Below, piece after piece: positions 17,347 through 26,619 of a stretch of 64,000 nucleotides of DNA. The notes under the pieces were generated by a model, which saw nothing but the letters and a program-made list of their open reading frames with translations, searched no databases and was not told the origin of the DNA. Numbering within the stretch: position 1 is the first letter of the stretch; the number at the start of each line of letters is the position of its first letter. Origin of the DNA: Zunongwangia atlantica 22II14-10F7 (GTDB lineage Bacteria; Bacteroidota; Bacteroidia; Flavobacteriales; Flavobacteriaceae); NCBI RefSeq assembly GCF_002094855.1, contig NZ_ARYN01000004.1, forward strand, positions 217,125 through 281,124, read 5' to 3'. The position numbers were made by a program, and so were the translations under genes.

Positions 17347-17461
17347 ATAAATCGAAGTATTCGTCAAATGTACTAAAAAATAGTGGTCATTAAATACGTC
17401 TTGCCAAGTTCCTTTTAAAATCACTAAATTCGCAAAACAGTAATAGCTAAATTGCATTATT

Positions 17462-18640
17462 ATGAATAACGAAGTAGTAATTGTTAGTGCTGCCAGAACT
17501 CCGATTGGTAGTTTTTTAGGTAGTTTATCTGATATTCCAGCCACAAAATTAGGTGCTATTGCCATTAAGGGTGCACTAGATAAGATTAATTTAAAGCCAG
17601 ACTTAGTTGAAGAGGTTTTAATGGGGAATGTTGTACAGGCTGGTAATGGGCAGGCTCCGGCAAGGCAGGCTGCATTAGGCGCGGGTATTCCAGATTCTGT
17701 GCCCTGTACTACAATTAATAAAGTTTGTGCAAGTGGAATGAAATCTGTAATGCAGGCAGCACAATCTATAATGTTAGGTGACGCACATATTATTGTTGCC
17801 GGTGGTATGGAGAATATGAGCATGATCCCCCACTATCTTCATCTTAGAAAGGGACAAAAGTTTGGGCCTGCAAGTATGGAAGATGGAATGCAAAAAGATG
17901 GTCTTGTAGATGCTTATGATAAAAATGCCATGGGGGTGTGCGCAGATCTTTGTGCTAAAGAATATGAATTTACCAGAGAAGATCAAGACAACTTTGCTAT
18001 CAAATCTTACGAACGTTCTGCAGCAGCATGGGCAGCAGGTAAATTTGATGATGAAGTAGTACCTGTTGAAGTTCCGCAAAGAAAAGGTGATCCTATCATT
18101 TTTAAAGAGGATGAAGAGTACAAAAATGTGCGGATGGATAAGATTGGATCTTTGCGTCCTGCTTTTTCTAAAGATGGTACGGTTACAGCAGCAAATGCTT
18201 CTACCATAAACGACGGTGCTGGTGCTGTGGTACTAATGAGTAGAACAAAAGCTGAAGAATTAGGGCTAGAAATTCTTTGCACTATAAAAGGTTTTGCAGA
18301 TGCCGCCCAGGAGCCAAAATGGTTTACCACTGCACCGGCTAAAGCATTACCAAAAGCGCTGGCAAAAGCAGGTGTTTCTCAGGATGAAATTGACTTTTTT
18401 GAATTTAATGAAGCATTCTCTGTAGTAGGATTAGCTAATATGAAAATTTTAGGATTATCTGACGATATAACAAATGTGAATGGAGGTGCCGTATCTTTAG
18501 GGCATCCTCTTGGCTGTAGCGGCGTGAGAATTTTAATCACATTAATTAATGTTCTTAAGCAAAACAATGGTAAATTGGGCGCTGCTGCGATTTGTAATGG
18601 CGGAGGCGGTGCTTCTGCTATGGTAATCGAAAGAAAATAA
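17462..18640 (+). CDS. Acetyl-CoA C-acetyltransferase (thiolase)
   Basis: A 392-residue biosynthetic or degradative thiolase. The nucleophile Cys lies in NKVCASGMKSV near residue 89, the His in GGAVSLGHPLGCSG near 347 and the second Cys in CNGGGGASAM near 378. The NEAFSVV motif near 317 completes the active site. It condenses two acetyl-CoA to acetoacetyl-CoA, or the reverse. Length and the short loop resemble AtoB/PhaA-type acetyl-CoA acetyltransferases and not long-chain FadA. It lies 26 bp upstream of the NlpC/P60 gene on the same strand. Confidence 0.94.
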   Translation: MNNEVVIVSAARTPIGSFLGSLSDIPATKLGAIAIKGALDKINLKPDLVEEVLMGNVVQAGNGQAPARQAALGAGIPDSVPCTTINKVCASGMKSVMQAAQSIMLGDAHIIVAGGMENMSMIPHYLHLRKGQKFGPASMEDGMQKDGLVDAYDKNAMGVCADLCAKEYEFTREDQDNFAIKSYERSAAAWAAGKFDDEVVPVEVPQRKGDPIIFKEDEEYKNVRMDKIGSLRPAFSKDGTVTAANASTINDGAGAVVLMSRTKAEELGLEILCTIKGFADAAQEPKWFTTAPAKALPKALAKAGVSQDEIDFFEFNEAFSVVGLANMKILGLSDDITNVNGGAVSLGHPLGCSGVRILITLINVLKQNNGKLGAAAICNGGGGASAMVIERK

Positions 18641-18666
18641 TCCTAAATTCAGAAATTAAAGTTTTA

Positions 18667-19416
18667 ATGCAATACGGTATTTGCCCTTTAAGCATTGTGC
18701 CTCTTCGTTTTGCCCCTTCTAACGAAAGCGAAATGGTATCACAGCTTCTTTATGGAGAACATTTTAAAATACTTGAAGAAAGAGCAAAATGGAGTAAAAT
18801 TCGTGTTGCCTTTGATGGTTTTGAAGCATGGGTTCAGAATAAACAGATTCAAAAAACCGAAGAAACTGTTTATAATGATTTAGATTCACAGCAACCTGAA
18901 CTATCTGCAGATCTTATTGAATTTATTGTTGGGCAGAATGGAGAATTAACTCCAGTTTCTATTGGAGCATCCTTAAATGCAAATACTTTTTTAAAAAACA
19001 GGTTTGACGGAAGTATTGTGCGCAGTATTCTTCCCAAAGAAAATATTGTAAAAACTGCTTTATTTTATCAAAATTCTCCGCATTTATGGGGTGGTAAGTC
19101 TCCGCTTGGAATAGACTGTAGTGGATTTACCCAAATGGTTTATAAATTAAATGGATATAAGCTAAAAAGAAATGCAGCAGAGCAGGCAAAACAAGGTGAA
19201 GCTCTAAGTTTTATAGAAGAAAGTGAAGCTGGTGACCTAGCTTTTTTTGATGATAACGAAGGTGTTATAAATCATGTTGGTATAATGATGCAGGATAATT
19301 ATATTATCCATGTAGACGAAAAAGTTAGAATAGACAGGATAGATCATTCTGGTATTTTTAATGCCGGGTTACGTAGGCATACTCATAAACTTAGAGTAAT
19401 AAAGAAGATCATTTAA
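18667..19416 (+). CDS. NlpC/P60 (C40) peptidase with N-terminal SH3-like domains
   Basis: A 249-residue peptidase. The first 120 residues form one or two bacterial SH3 units (SIVPLRFAPSNESEMVSQLLYGE and following WVQNKQIQ), which bind peptidoglycan or peptides. The C40 domain carries the catalytic Cys in GIDCSGFTQMVYKLNG (about residue 150) and His in INHVGIM (about 203), with a later His in IIHVDEK. Such enzymes cleave gamma-D-Glu-diamino acid bonds in cell-wall peptides. No signal peptide is visible, so it may process recycled muropeptides in the cytosol, like other flavobacterial homologues. Confidence 0.9.
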   Translation: MQYGICPLSIVPLRFAPSNESEMVSQLLYGEHFKILEERAKWSKIRVAFDGFEAWVQNKQIQKTEETVYNDLDSQQPELSADLIEFIVGQNGELTPVSIGASLNANTFLKNRFDGSIVRSILPKENIVKTALFYQNSPHLWGGKSPLGIDCSGFTQMVYKLNGYKLKRNAAEQAKQGEALSFIEESEAGDLAFFDDNEGVINHVGIMMQDNYIIHVDEKVRIDRIDHSGIFNAGLRRHTHKLRVIKKII

Positions 19417-19447
19417 AATAGAGTTGATTTTTATCGATTATTAGCAT

Positions 19448-19480
19448 AAAAAAAGCCACTGATTTTTCAGTGGCTTTTTC
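19448..19480. terminator. Bidirectional terminator
   Basis: Stem AAAAAGCCACTGA and TCAGTGGCTTTTT with a short T loop and a 3' T run. It lies between the convergent C40-peptidase and TPR genes. Confidence 0.9.
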
Positions 19481-19504
19481 AATTTTATAATATCGTAGAA
19501 TGAA

Positions 19505-20746
19505 CTACTCTAGTAAAGCTTTCATTTCAGCAGCTTTTTCGTTCTCACCAATCTGAGTGTAGATATTCATAGCTGTTCTAACAGCATCTGTATTCTCTGG
19601 GTTTTTCTCTACAATTGCTTCTAGGTAAGGAATAGCCTCTCTATAAATTTCTTTACGAGCTTCAGCTAATTCGTCATAACGTTTGTTATCCTCCTTACTC
19701 ATTCCAAGACCGTTCATTTCATCAATGATTTCACGCTCTTTACTAAGAATTACAGCAGCAATATTCATTCTTGCATTATCCATATCTGGATCGATCTCTA
19801 ATGCTTTTTTATAATATTCTACTGCTTTTTCCTGGTCTCCAAGTTCAGCAGTACTAACACCTAAATTATAATAAAGACCTGCATCATTAGGGTTTTTCTT
19901 AACAAGCTCGTTCATTAGCTGGTTATATTTTTCTTTTTCCCCCATTTGATAGTACATATTAGCTTCAGCCTGTAATAATCCTAAATCGTCTGGATTGTTA
20001 GACTTTGCATCTTCCATTGCAGCGATTGCTTTATCGTTATTTCCTTCCTGAATATGGATTAAAGCAATGTTTTTAGCAATTTCACCTCTCTTAGAAGGTT
20101 GTTTTTCTTCTTTAGGATCTGTGTACTGATCTGTTTTACTCATTAAATCTCTTTGTTCTTTAGAACCAAAAGATTCAGTCTCACCAGTTTCTTTATTTAC
20201 TGCAGTATAGGTAATTGAAGAACCATCGTAATCCAACTCTTTTAATTGCTCGTAATATTTAAGAGCCGAATCATAATCCTGCGCATTCAATGAATTTGCA
20301 GCAGCATAATAAAGATATACTGTATCTTGTTGATTTAACTCGTAGCTGGCAACCAATTTGTTTGCAGCGCTGGTATATTCTTCAGTGTTTTGATCGTCAA
20401 TAGCACTTTGTACCAATTGATTTCTAAGATTTGCAAGACCTTGCTCTGCATCTTCACTACCAAGTTCGATAGCTTTACTGTATGCTTCTCCCGCAGTCTT
20501 AAAATCTTCAACGCTGGTAGAACTACCATCAGCTAAATAAGCTTTGGCCTTAGCAATATAAAATCTCTCCTGCCATTTACTGTTAGCTTCAGAAAGTAAA
20601 GATTCAGCAGCAGAAATTTCAGTTTTAGCCTGGTCGAAGTTTCCATCTTCAACCGCACTTTCTGCGTTTTTGATTTCATCTTTTTGTGCTATTGCAGAAA
20701 TACTTAAGAAAGACAATAGCGACAATGTCAAAATATTCTTTTTCAT
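19505..20746 (-). CDS. Exported tetratricopeptide-repeat protein
   Basis: A 413-residue protein with a signal peptide (MKKNILTLSLLSFLSISAIAQ, cleavage after the Ala/Gln boundary). The mature part is built of TPR-like helical pairs; the clearest units are around residues 270-330 (YYNLGVSTAELGDQEKAVEYYKKALEIDPD). It is likely a periplasmic scaffold, with no catalytic motif. It lies 22 bp downstream of gyrA on the same strand and is probably co-transcribed, an arrangement that seems common in flavobacteria, but there is no evident functional link to gyrase. Confidence 0.9.
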   Translation of the reverse strand: MKKNILTLSLLSFLSISAIAQKDEIKNAESAVEDGNFDQAKTEISAAESLLSEANSKWQERFYIAKAKAYLADGSSTSVEDFKTAGEAYSKAIELGSEDAEQGLANLRNQLVQSAIDDQNTEEYTSAANKLVASYELNQQDTVYLYYAAANSLNAQDYDSALKYYEQLKELDYDGSSITYTAVNKETGETESFGSKEQRDLMSKTDQYTDPKEEKQPSKRGEIAKNIALIHIQEGNNDKAIAAMEDAKSNNPDDLGLLQAEANMYYQMGEKEKYNQLMNELVKKNPNDAGLYYNLGVSTAELGDQEKAVEYYKKALEIDPDMDNARMNIAAVILSKEREIIDEMNGLGMSKEDNKRYDELAEARKEIYREAIPYLEAIVEKNPENTDAVRTAMNIYTQIGENEKAAEMKALLE

Positions 20747-20768
20747 TGTATTGGTTTATTAATTTAGT

Positions 20769-23303
20769 TTATTCTTCTGAGTCATTTTGAGCAATATCTG
20801 TGCCATCTGCTGCACCGCTTGGATTCTCTACATCTTCAGCATCTTCTATATCCTCTATTTCGTCCTCTTCATGTAAAACTTTCGCCACTGCAGCAATAGA
20901 ATCTTTTCCTTTTAGATTGATTAGTCGAACACCCTGAGTTGCTCTTCCCATTACACGCAAATCACTTACTTCTAGTCTAATCGCAATTCCAGATTTATTG
21001 ATGATCATTAAATCATCTTCATCTGTAACATTCTTGATGGCTACAAGGTTTCCTGTTTTTTCAGTGATAGAAATTGTTTTTACTCCTTTTCCTCCACGGT
21101 TAGTAATTCGGTAATCTTCTAAGCTTGAACGTTTTCCGTATCCATTTTCAGAAACAACAAGAATGTTAGATTCCATATCGTCTACAGAAACCATTCCTAC
21201 AACTTCGTCATTATCATCGGCTAAAGTAATACCACGCACCCCAGAAGCATTTCTACCCATAGGTCTTGTTTTACTTTCTTCAAAACGAATTGCTTTACCA
21301 CTTTTTACTGCCAACATTACCTGGCTATCTCCTGTAGTAAGTTTAGCTTCTAGTAATTCGTCATCTTCTTTAATGGTAATCGCGTTAATACCATTAGTTC
21401 TAGGACGAGAATATTGTTCTAATGAAGTTTTTTTAACCTGACCTTTTTTAGTGGCCATAATCACAAAATGATTGTTGACATATTCCTCATCTTTGAGGTC
21501 TTGAGTACAGATAAATGCTTTAACACGATCATCTGGTTCAATATTGATAAGGTTTTGAATTGCTCTACCTTTAGAGGATTTACTTCCTTCAGGAATTTCA
21601 TAAACGCGCATCCAGAAACATTTTCCTTTCTGAGTAAAGAAAAGCATGTATTGGTGGTTGGTACCCGAGAATAAATATTCTAAGAAATCTTCATTTCTCG
21701 TATTTGATCCTTTTTGACCAACTCCTCCTCTATTTTGTCTCTTATACTCGTTTAAAGAAGTCCTTTTAATATAACCCGCATGAGAGATAGTAATAATTAC
21801 TCTTTCATCTGGGATCATATCTTCGATACTTAAATCTCCACCAGCATATTCAATGGTAGATCTTCTTCCATCACCGTATTTTTCTTTTACTTCTAGTAAT
21901 TCGTCTTTAATTACCTGCATTCTGCGCTCTTTGCGTGCCAAAATGTCTTTAAGGTCTTTAATCGTTTCTAGAATTTCATCGTATTCGGCTCTTAACTTAT
22001 CCTGTTCCAGTCCAGTTAGTTGTCTTAATCGCATTTCTACGATAGCTCTGGCCTGAACTTCAGATAATTCAAATCTTTCGATTAATTTATTTCGAGCTTC
22101 ATCAGCATTGTTAGAAGAACGAATTAATGCAATTACTTCATCTATATTATCTGAAGCAATAATTAGACCTTCTAATATGTGTGCACGGTCTTCAGCTTTC
22201 TTTAGTTCGTATTCTGTTCTACGAACAACCACCTCATGCCTATGCTCCACAAAATGGTAAATAATATCTTTAAGATTAAGCATTTCTGGTCTTCCGTTTA
22301 CCAGTGCAATATTATTTACACTAAAAGAAGACTGTAAAGCAGTGTGTTTAAATAAAGTATTTAAAACGATATTAGGAATGGCATCACGCTTTAATTGATA
22401 AACGATACGCATTCCATGACGGTCTGATTCGTCTCTAATAAGACTAATCCCTTCAATCTTTTTATCATTAATAAGATCGGCCGTTTTCTTGATCATATCA
22501 GCTTTATTTACCTGATATGGGATTTCAGTAACAACGATACATTCCCTACCGTTTACTTCTTCAAGAGAACTTTTAGCGCGCATAACGATACGGCCACGAC
22601 CGGTTTTAAATGCTTCACGCACCCCATCGTAACCATAAATAATTCCTCCAGTAGGAAAATCTGGTGCTTTAATGTGTTGCATTAACTCATCGATCTCGAT
22701 ATCGTGGTTATCGATATAAGCTACGGTACCATTAATAACCTCTGTAAGGTTATGCGGTGCCATATTTGTTGCCATACCTACTGCAATACCACTGGCCCCA
22801 TTTACTAATAAATTCGGAATTCTGGTAGGTAGCACAACAGGCTCATTTAACGAGTCGTCAAAGTTTAACTGTGTATCTACCGTTTCTTTATCGATATCAG
22901 CAAGCATATCCTCACTGATTTTTCGCATTCTTGCTTCGGTATAACGCATTGCTGCGGGACTATCACCATCTACAGATCCAAAGTTACCCTGGCCATCTAC
23001 CAGCATATAACGCATACTCCACTCCTGCGCCATCCTCACCATGGTGTCGTAAACAGAAGAATCACCGTGTGGGTGATACTTACCTAATACCTCTCCTACA
23101 ATTCTTGCTGACTTTTTATATGCTCTGTTAGAAAGTACGCCTAATTCGTACATTCCAAATAATACTCTACGATGCACCGGCTTAAGACCATCACGAACAT
23201 CCGGCAACGCACGTGACACAATGACCGACATTGAATAATCAATGTAGGCCGATTTCATCTCTTCTTCAATGTTGATAGGAATAAGCTTTTCTCCTTCAGC
23301 CAT
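20769..23303 (-). CDS. gyrA: DNA gyrase subunit A
   Basis: An 844-residue type II topoisomerase subunit that cleaves and rejoins DNA. The catalytic tyrosine is Y121 in [10 protein letters not shown]. The quinolone-resistance region [17 protein letters not shown] keeps Ser82 and Asp86 at the positions of E. coli Ser83 and Asp87, the usual susceptible residues. The C-terminal beta-pinwheel has the GyrA box as [10 protein letters not shown], as expected for gyrase and not topoisomerase IV. An acidic tail ([16 protein letters not shown]) ends the protein. It is divergent from clpC and followed closely by the TPR gene. Confidence 0.97.
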   Translation of the reverse strand: MAEGEKLIPINIEEEMKSAYIDYSMSVIVSRALPDVRDGLKPVHRRVLFGMYELGVLSNRAYKKSARIVGEVLGKYHPHGDSSVYDTMVRMAQEWSMRYMLVDGQGNFGSVDGDSPAAMRYTEARMRKISEDMLADIDKETVDTQLNFDDSLNEPVVLPTRIPNLLVNGASGIAVGMATNMAPHNLTEVINGTVAYIDNHDIEIDELMQHIKAPDFPTGGIIYGYDGVREAFKTGRGRIVMRAKSSLEEVNGRECIVVTEIPYQVNKADMIKKTADLINDKKIEGISLIRDESDRHGMRIVYQLKRDAIPNIVLNTLFKHTALQSSFSVNNIALVNGRPEMLNLKDIIYHFVEHRHEVVVRRTEYELKKAEDRAHILEGLIIASDNIDEVIALIRSSNNADEARNKLIERFELSEVQARAIVEMRLRQLTGLEQDKLRAEYDEILETIKDLKDILARKERRMQVIKDELLEVKEKYGDGRRSTIEYAGGDLSIEDMIPDERVIITISHAGYIKRTSLNEYKRQNRGGVGQKGSNTRNEDFLEYLFSGTNHQYMLFFTQKGKCFWMRVYEIPEGSKSSKGRAIQNLINIEPDDRVKAFICTQDLKDEEYVNNHFVIMATKKGQVKKTSLEQYSRPRTNGINAITIKEDDELLEAKLTTGDSQVMLAVKSGKAIRFEESKTRPMGRNASGVRGITLADDNDEVVGMVSVDDMESNILVVSENGYGKRSSLEDYRITNRGGKGVKTISITEKTGNLVAIKNVTDEDDLMIINKSGIAIRLEVSDLRVMGRATQGVRLINLKGKDSIAAVAKVLHEEDEIEDIEDAEDVENPSGAADGTDIAQNDSEE

Positions 23304-23324
23304 ATTACAATATTGTTTAGTTCA

Positions 23325-23332
23325 CAAATCTA
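23325..23332 (-). promoter_or_regulatory. gyrA: Candidate -7 element of gyrA
   Basis: TAGATTTG on the minus strand matches TAnnTTTG and lies about 22 bp before the gyrA ATG. No correctly spaced TTG is seen. Confidence 0.4.
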
Positions 23333-23460
23333 ACCTGCTAATTTACATATTTTCTATATGTCTCACGGTACTTAAGCAATAGTTTTCACAGTTTTTATTA
23401 ACAAAATTTTATTGTGACAAAGTTGATAAGTTAACACTCCCACATTTTGATTTTTGAAAG

Positions 23461-23468
23461 TAATTTTG
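23461..23468 (+). promoter_or_regulatory. clpC: Candidate -7 element of clpC
   Basis: TAATTTTG fits TAnnTTTG and lies 83 bp before the clpC ATG. The -33 TTG is not at the usual spacing. Confidence 0.35.
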
Positions 23469-23551
23469 TCAATTAGCTATATATTCGGGATTAGGTACAG
23501 TTTTTGTCCTAATTCAGAATAAAAAATTAACATAGAGAGAAAGGAAAAAAC

Positions 23552-26137
23552 ATGGATGATAATTTTTCACCAAGAGTAAAAGATGTAATTGCTTACAGTA
23601 AAGAAGAGGCCTTAAGATTAGGGCACGACTTTATTGGAACTGAACATTTGATGCTCGGATTATTAAGAGACGGTGACGGGAAAGCCATAGACATCCTAAA
23701 CGCTCTGGATATCGATTTAAGCCATTTACGTAGAAAAGTAGAGATTTTAAGTCCTGCTAATCCAAATATGACGGCGGTTTCTAATGAGAAAAAGAATCTG
23801 CATTTAACAAGACAGGCCGAACGTGCCCTTAAGACTACATTTTTGGAGGCTAAGTTATTTCAGAGTCCAAATATTAATACGGCGCACCTGTTATTGTGTA
23901 TTTTAAGAAATGAAAACGACCCCACTACCAAACTTCTTAATAAACTTAAGATAGATTATGATGGGGTTAAAGATCAATTTAAATTTATGATCGCAAACGA
24001 CGATACAGATTTTACACCAGGTCCTTCAGCAGAATCTTTTTCTGATGAAGATAGCACAGATGATGCTACAAAAGACAACCCGTTTAGCGGAACGGGAGCT
24101 GCTGGTGGTGGCGGTGCAGGAAAAGCAAATAAAAAATCTAAAACACCGGTTTTAGATAATTTTGGCCGTGATTTAACTGCACTTGCTGAAGCTGATAAAC
24201 TTGATCCCGTAGTGGGTAGAGAAAAAGAAATTGAGCGTGTTTCTCAAATTCTTAGTAGACGTAAGAAAAACAATCCTCTTTTAATTGGTGAACCAGGAGT
24301 TGGTAAATCTGCCATTGCAGAAGGTCTTGCTCTAAGAATTGTAAAACGTAAAGTTTCAAGAATTCTTTTCGATAAGCGTGTGGTGACTTTAGATTTAGCC
24401 AGTCTTGTTGCAGGAACTAAATACCGTGGGCAGTTTGAAGAACGTATGAAAGCGGTAATGAATGAGCTAGAAAAGAATGATGATATTATTCTTTTTATAG
24501 ATGAAATTCATACCATTGTTGGTGCTGGTGGAGCAACGGGTAGTTTAGATGCCAGTAATATGTTTAAACCGGCATTAGCCAGGGGCGAAATTCAATGTAT
24601 TGGTGCCACAACTTTAGATGAGTATCGCCAGTATATTGAAAAGGATGGAGCTTTAGAGCGTCGTTTCCAAAAGGTTATTGTAGAGCCAACTTCAGTTGAA
24701 GAAACTATCGAAATTCTTAACAATATTAAGGATAAGTACGAGGATCATCATAATGTAGAATATACTGCTGAAGCTATTGAAGCTTGTGTGAAGTTAACCA
24801 ATCGTTATATGACCGATAGATTCCTTCCAGATAAAGCTATTGATGCTTTAGATGAAGCAGGATCTCGTGTGCATATTACTAATATCGATGTTCCTAAACA
24901 GATATTGGATCTAGAGCGTAAACTTGAAGAAGTACGTGAAAAGAAAAATTCTGTAGTTAAAAAGCAGAAATATGAAGAAGCTGCCAAATTAAGAGACGAC
25001 GAGAAAAATCTTGAAAAAGAATTAGCTATCGCTCAAGAACGTTGGGAAGAAGAATCTAAGAAACACAAAGAAATTGTAAACGAAGATAGCGTTGCAGATG
25101 TTGTTTCTATGATGACGGGGGTGCCGGTAAATCGTATCGCTCAAACCGAGTCTAATAAACTGGTAGAACTGCCTAATAAAATTAAAGGAAAAGTTATTGG
25201 TCAGGACGATGCAGTTGCTAAAGTTGTAAAAGCTATACAGCGTAACCGTGCAGGCCTTAAAGATCCTAATAAGCCAATTGGTTCATTTATATTTTTAGGT
25301 CAAACAGGTGTTGGTAAAACACAGTTAGCCAAAGTGTTAGCTCGTGAGTTGTTTGATAACGACGATACTTTAATCAGGATAGATATGAGTGAATATATGG
25401 AAAAATTCGCGGTATCTAGATTAATTGGAGCACCTCCGGGATATGTGGGTTACGAAGAAGGTGGACAGCTTACCGAGAAAGTAAGAAGAAAACCTTATGC
25501 TGTAATCTTGTTAGACGAGGTTGAAAAGGCTCATCCAGATGTTTTCAATATGCTTTTACAGGTCTTAGATGACGGTTATTTAACAGATAGTCTTGGTCGT
25601 AAAATCGATTTTAGAAATACGATTATTATCATGACTTCTAATATTGGGGCAAGAAAACTGAAAGACTTTGGCCAGGGAATTGGTTTTGGAACACAATCAC
25701 AAAGATCGCAGGCTGATGAAAATGCACGCGGAGTAATTCAAAATGCACTTAAAAAAGCTTTTGCTCCAGAATTCTTGAATAGAATAGACGATGTAATTGT
25801 TTTCAACGCTTTAGAGCGAGAAGATATTCACAAGATCATCGATATCGAGCTTTCTAAGTTATATGGAAGAATCGGCGGACTTGGTTACGAATTAAAATTG
25901 AGTGATAAAGCGAAAGATTTTATTGCTGAAAAAGGTTTCGATAAGCAATATGGTGCAAGACCTTTAAATAGAGCTATCCAAAAATATATTGAGGATGCTT
26001 TAGCCGAAGAGATTATAAACTCAAAAATTTCTGAAGGTGATAAAATTGAAATGGATTATAAAACAGGTGAAGATGAACTGGCGATAAAAGTCAAAAAAGG
26101 TAAAAATACCGAAGAAGAATCTGAGTCTAAAAAATAA
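23552..26137 (+). CDS. clpC: ClpC-type AAA+ protease ATPase subunit
   Basis: An 861-residue Hsp100 unfoldase that feeds proteins into the ClpP protease. The N-terminal double Clp-N repeat (about residues 1-145) binds adaptors or substrates. AAA domain 1 has Walker A GEPGVGKS near residue 247 and Walker B LFIDEIH. The middle region carries a UVR-like coiled segment (KKQKYEEAAKLRDDEKNLEKEL), which marks ClpC rather than ClpB. AAA domain 2 has GQTGVGKT near 583, LLDEVEKAH and sensor RPLNRAIQ. An extra Gly-rich linker (GTGAAGGGGAGKA) follows the N-domain. No CtsR is adjacent, so regulation differs from Gram-positives. Confidence 0.96.
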   Translation: MDDNFSPRVKDVIAYSKEEALRLGHDFIGTEHLMLGLLRDGDGKAIDILNALDIDLSHLRRKVEILSPANPNMTAVSNEKKNLHLTRQAERALKTTFLEAKLFQSPNINTAHLLLCILRNENDPTTKLLNKLKIDYDGVKDQFKFMIANDDTDFTPGPSAESFSDEDSTDDATKDNPFSGTGAAGGGGAGKANKKSKTPVLDNFGRDLTALAEADKLDPVVGREKEIERVSQILSRRKKNNPLLIGEPGVGKSAIAEGLALRIVKRKVSRILFDKRVVTLDLASLVAGTKYRGQFEERMKAVMNELEKNDDIILFIDEIHTIVGAGGATGSLDASNMFKPALARGEIQCIGATTLDEYRQYIEKDGALERRFQKVIVEPTSVEETIEILNNIKDKYEDHHNVEYTAEAIEACVKLTNRYMTDRFLPDKAIDALDEAGSRVHITNIDVPKQILDLERKLEEVREKKNSVVKKQKYEEAAKLRDDEKNLEKELAIAQERWEEESKKHKEIVNEDSVADVVSMMTGVPVNRIAQTESNKLVELPNKIKGKVIGQDDAVAKVVKAIQRNRAGLKDPNKPIGSFIFLGQTGVGKTQLAKVLARELFDNDDTLIRIDMSEYMEKFAVSRLIGAPPGYVGYEEGGQLTEKVRRKPYAVILLDEVEKAHPDVFNMLLQVLDDGYLTDSLGRKIDFRNTIIIMTSNIGARKLKDFGQGIGFGTQSQRSQADENARGVIQNALKKAFAPEFLNRIDDVIVFNALEREDIHKIIDIELSKLYGRIGGLGYELKLSDKAKDFIAEKGFDKQYGARPLNRAIQKYIEDALAEEIINSKISEGDKIEMDYKTGEDELAIKVKKGKNTEEESESKK

Positions 26138-26160
26138 TAAGATTAAAATATAAATTCGGG

Positions 26161-26190
26161 AAAAGCCTCACAGTTTAGTGGGGCTTTTCT
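26161..26190 (+). terminator. clpC terminator
   Basis: AAAAGCCTCAC pairs with GTGGGGCTTTT (one G-T pair) and is followed by a T-rich stretch, directly after clpC. Confidence 0.85.
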
Positions 26191-26232
26191 TATTTTCGCT
26201 TACCCCTAAATTAATCTTAGCTTTTAGAATAA

Positions 26233-26619
26233 ATGAATTCTATAAAATTTAATGATTTCCAGTTAAAATTTGCCCCAAATTTTATGCAATTGGAGATTTT
26301 TCATGAAGGTCACTATGGCGTAAAAGAATATAACGAATGTCTTAGACTTAAAATAGATGTTTACGGCGATAAAAAAATCGGTATTCTTGTACGAAGAATC
26401 AATGAGGAAGATAAATATTCTTTTGATCCCATGCTCCTGCTTTCAGGCAATAAATCTATCGAAAAACATGCAAACTGGGTAATATTGGTTTCAGATAAAT
26501 TTAGCGATAAATTAAATCTCAAATTCGTTAAAATCCTCACTAGTTTATATTGCTTACGTTTTTCTGAATACGCTGAAGCCTTGGAGATTATTAATTCAGG
26601 TAGTCTTGCGTTAATATAA
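26233..26619 (+). CDS. Protein of unknown function
   Basis: A 128-residue soluble protein with no recognisable domain. It has alternating hydrophobic strands (FAPNFMQLEIFHEG, DKKIGILVRRINE) and a C-terminal helix (LKFVKILTSLYCLRFSEYAEALEII), reminiscent of small STAS-like or SpoIIAA-like folds, but no diagnostic residue supports that. It begins 96 bp after clpC, beyond the clpC terminator, and its last 29 bp overlap the end of the convergent hutH gene. Confidence is for a coding gene only. Confidence 0.65.
   Translation: MNSIKFNDFQLKFAPNFMQLEIFHEGHYGVKEYNECLRLKIDVYGDKKIGILVRRINEEDKYSFDPMLLLSGNKSIEKHANWVILVSDKFSDKLNLKFVKILTSLYCLRFSEYAEALEIINSGSLALI

Noticed and set aside
17347..17823. Upstream extension of the HD phosphodiesterase frame
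   Set aside because: It is antisense to the thiolase coding region and adds no family domain; the normal N-terminal helix starts at 17346.
18007..18330. Minus-strand frame within thiolase
   Set aside because: Shadow of the thiolase gene, no recognisable domain.
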